A DNA stretch of 64,000 bases from CAISKJ01 sp046351555 (lineage in GTDB: Bacteria > Myxococcota_A > Polyangia > Polyangiales > Ga0077539). Each line of letters begins with the position of its first letter. Position 1 is the stretch's first letter. Positions 62,122-64,000 of this stretch are shown one piece after another. The position numbers and the translations under genes were made by a program. The stretch is from contig JAXLYI010000023.1 of NCBI GenBank assembly GCA_046351555.1, positions 124,001 to 188,000 of the forward strand, given 5' to 3'. The notes beneath the pieces are model-generated. The model did no database searches and had not been told where the DNA came from. It worked only from the letters and a program-made list of their open reading frames with translations.

Positions 62122-63347
62122 GGCAGACGCGCGATCACGCACTTGAGGTAGCGGCCCTCGGGCGAGGCCGCGAGCGACGGGTGGTCGGGCGCCGCGCCGT
62201 GCAGCGCGAGAACCTGCGCCTGGCGCCCCGCGTCGCGCGCGCCGAGGGCCACCGCGCGGAGGAAGGTGTCGGCCGAGACGCTCCCCGAGCACGAGCACGT
62301 CACGAGCACGCCGCCCTCGCGGACGAGCCCCGCGGCCCCCGCGTTGAGCCTGCGGTACTGGCCCATCGCCTTCTCCACCTCGCGGGCGCTGTGGGCGAGC
62401 TTCGGCGGGTCGATCACCACCACGTCGAAGCGCTCGCCCGCGCGGTTCATCTCGCCGAGGGCGTCGCGGACGTCCTCGCGGCGGAAGAAGACGCGCTCGC
62501 CCAGGCCGTTCTCGTCGGCGATGCGCTGGCCCGCGGTGAGGGCGCTCGCCGAGCTGTCGACGCACACCACCTCGCGCGCGCCCCGCTTCGCCGCCGCGAG
62601 CCCGAACCCACCGACGTAGCTGAACGCGTCGAGCACGCGCGCGCCCTCGGCCATCGCCGCGACGGCCGCCCGGTTGTCACGCTGGTCGAAGTAGTACCCC
62701 GTCTTCTGCCCGCCGCCCGCGCTCCCCGGCGCGGCCACCGCGAACCTCACCCCCGACTCGACGAACGAGAGCGCCGCAGCCCCCTCTCCACGAACGATCC
62801 CTTCGGTGACGGTGAACCCCTCGCGCTGCTGGTGGCGCTCGGAGGCCACCTCGTACACGCGCGACACGCCCGCGGCGCGCGCCACCGCGTCGAGGATCAC
62901 GTCCTGGCGGCGCTTCATCCCCGCCGTGCCGAACTGAACGCTCGCCGCGTCGCCGAACACGTCCACCGTGAGCCCTGGGAGGCCGTCGCCGTCGGCGTTG
63001 ACGAGCCGGTAGCCGGTGCTCTCCGCCGACGGGAGCCCGAGCAGCGCGCGCCGCCACTTCGCCGCCTCCTCCACGCGCCCCGCGAGGAACGCGTCGTCGA
63101 GCGCGACGCCGCCGTCGCGCGTGAGGAGACGCACCGGGATGGCGCTGTCGGGCGACCAGAAGCCCCGGCCGAGGCACTTGCCCTCCGGGTCGACCACGCG
63201 AACCTCGTCGCCGGGCCGCGGGTCGCCGGAGGTGCGGGCGATCGCCTGCGCGAAGACCCACGGGTGCCCCGCCCAGATGGGTTGCACGAAGCCGGGCCGG
63301 AGGTGGACGGACGCGAGGGCGCTGCTGCTGTTGGGGGAGGTGCTCAC
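62118..63347 (-). CDS. rlmI: 23S rRNA 5-methylcytosine methyltransferase, RlmI type
   Basis: The 409-residue protein has an N-terminal PUA-like domain (VHLRPGFVQPIWAGHPWVF), a middle EEHEE-like domain and a class I SAM methyltransferase domain (VLDAFSYVGGFGLAAAKRGA, VVIDPPKLAHS). The VTCSCSGSVS stretch contains the catalytic cysteine of RNA m5C enzymes. RlmI modifies C1962 of 23S rRNA in E. coli; the exact target here is inferred. The upstream N-terminus is SPNSSS-rich, so the true start might be one of the later codons. Confidence 0.9.
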   Translation of the reverse strand: MSTSPNSSSALASVHLRPGFVQPIWAGHPWVFAQAIARTSGDPRPGDEVRVVDPEGKCLGRGFWSPDSAIPVRLLTRDGGVALDDAFLAGRVEEAAKWRRALLGLPSAESTGYRLVNADGDGLPGLTVDVFGDAASVQFGTAGMKRRQDVILDAVARAAGVSRVYEVASERHQQREGFTVTEGIVRGEGAAALSFVESGVRFAVAAPGSAGGGQKTGYYFDQRDNRAAVAAMAEGARVLDAFSYVGGFGLAAAKRGAREVVCVDSSASALTAGQRIADENGLGERVFFRREDVRDALGEMNRAGERFDVVVIDPPKLAHSAREVEKAMGQYRRLNAGAAGLVREGGVLVTCSCSGSVSADTFLRAVALGARDAGRQAQVLALHGAAPDHPSLAASPEGRYLKCVIARLP

Positions 63348-63377
63348 GGGGCGGCGGACGGTACCACCGCCCGACCG

Positions 63378-64000
63378 TCAGCGGGTGACGCGGCCGATGG
63401 CGATGCGGGTGGGGATGATCCAGTCGGGCCGGGTCTGCTCGCCGAACCAGCCGTAGCCCACGCCCTCGCCGGTGAGCGGGTTGACGGCGAAGAGGATGGT
63501 GCCCTGGCCGAAGCCCGAGGCGCCGCGGTCGGTGTCGCGGGTGTCGGTGCTGCCGTGGGCGAGGCGCGTCGAGTCGGTGATTCGAACCAGCATCCCGTGC
63601 TGCGACGGGCGCGGCGGCTCCATCACGAAGCCCACATGCCCCGTGTTGGCCGACGGGAACCACGGCGGCCGCTGCCACGCGAACACGTCCCCGGCGCGCG
63701 CATCCGCGATCCGCGGGACACGCAGCCAGCCCCGGTCGCCCCGCGCGGGCGAGGCCGCGGCGATCGCCCGGTAGAACTGCGCCGCCACCGGCCGCCCCGA
63801 CCCCACCGCGGAGAGCGCGGCGGGCGCGGCGCGGCGGAGCACGAAGGCCGTCATCGCGGAGCAGTCCCACTCGTAGCGACCGCGCCCCTCGTCGATGCGG
63901 GTGCTGTGGGAGTAGACGTTGACGCGGAGGTTGGCGGCGATGCGGGAGAGCTCGTCGAGCACGCGGAGGTGCGCCGGCCGCGGGTTGCGGTTGGCGAAGG
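63378..64000 (-). CDS. NlpC/P60- or CHAP-like exported cell-wall hydrolase, N-terminus cut by window edge
   Basis: The reading frame is open to the right edge, so the true start lies outside; 207 residues are visible. The catalytic-type cysteine lies in YEWDCSAMTAFVL and a histidine in NTGHVGFVMEPP, the arrangement of papain-like NlpC/P60 or CHAP amidases. The family usually cuts peptidoglycan. The downstream half (GYGWFGEQTRPDWIIPTRIAIGR) is conserved-looking. It ends 30 bases before the RlmI-like gene on the same strand. Confidence 0.7.
   Translation of the reverse strand, partial: FANRNPRPAHLRVLDELSRIAANLRVNVYSHSTRIDEGRGRYEWDCSAMTAFVLRRAAPAALSAVGSGRPVAAQFYRAIAAASPARGDRGWLRVPRIADARAGDVFAWQRPPWFPSANTGHVGFVMEPPRPSQHGMLVRITDSTRLAHGSTDTRDTDRGASGFGQGTILFAVNPLTGEGVGYGWFGEQTRPDWIIPTRIAIGRVTR

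Overview
The window is very GC-rich chromosomal DNA with G or C at nearly all third codon positions. Several families point to a myxobacterium of the Polyangiales/Haliangium type: lipoproteins with Asp/Ala/Val/Pro tethers, MopE-like DGxDNDCDG repeats and RCC1 repeats, an AgmX/PglI-type tail, a kinase plus a pseudokinase, a sigma-54 activator with an FHA domain, and shell proteins that recall the Haliangium ochraceum microcompartment. This assignment is an inference from protein families; no rRNA or tRNA was seen.

Layout. 1-16 kb: a truncated esterase, a thioesterase/TetR pair divergent from a carotenoid oxygenase with a TetR-like operator inside its promoter, lipoproteins, TrmH, a lipid kinase, GlgA, an M23 peptidase, a GGDEF protein and GluQ. 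16.0-16.5 kb is a non-coding stretch with a 32-bp period and a perfect 16-bp palindrome. 16.5-20.4 kb holds a thioredoxin-like protein and a three-gene microcompartment shell set (BMC-T, BMC-H, BMC-P) without recognisable cargo enzymes. 20.5-25.4 kb is an ECF sigma factor, AgmX-tail protein and RCC1 lipoprotein unit. 26.0-26.5 kb is a degenerate tandem array with a period of about 21.5 bp. It lies just downstream of a coupled HNH nuclease and double-ATPase pair (26.5-30.2 kb) that looks like an elaborated Septu/PtuAB-type defence module.

30-50 kb: a MopE-like lipoprotein, small membrane proteins, a family 1 glycosidase, a large pseudokinase with about ten RRxTGEF-like repeats, glutathione synthetase, both electron transfer flavoprotein subunits, gamma-glutamyltransferase, an exported methyltransferase-like lipoprotein, an FHA sigma-54 activator divergent from an intact Ser/Thr kinase (with a strong -24/-12 sigma-54 promoter match between them), two late haem genes (hemE, protoporphyrinogen oxidase) and an Rpn-type nuclease.

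50.6-61.3 kb is one tight ten-gene operon for a NAD-coupled [NiFe] hydrogenase and its maturation: hoxF (with fused HoxE-like domain), hoxU, hoxY, hoxH, a fusion of the hydrogenase endopeptidase to HypF, then hypC, hypD, hypE, hypA and hypB. It appears sufficient to make and mature the enzyme apart from general iron-sulfur assembly and nickel uptake. The window ends with a cupin-like exported protein, an RlmI-type rRNA methyltransferase and a truncated cell-wall hydrolase-like protein on the minus strand.
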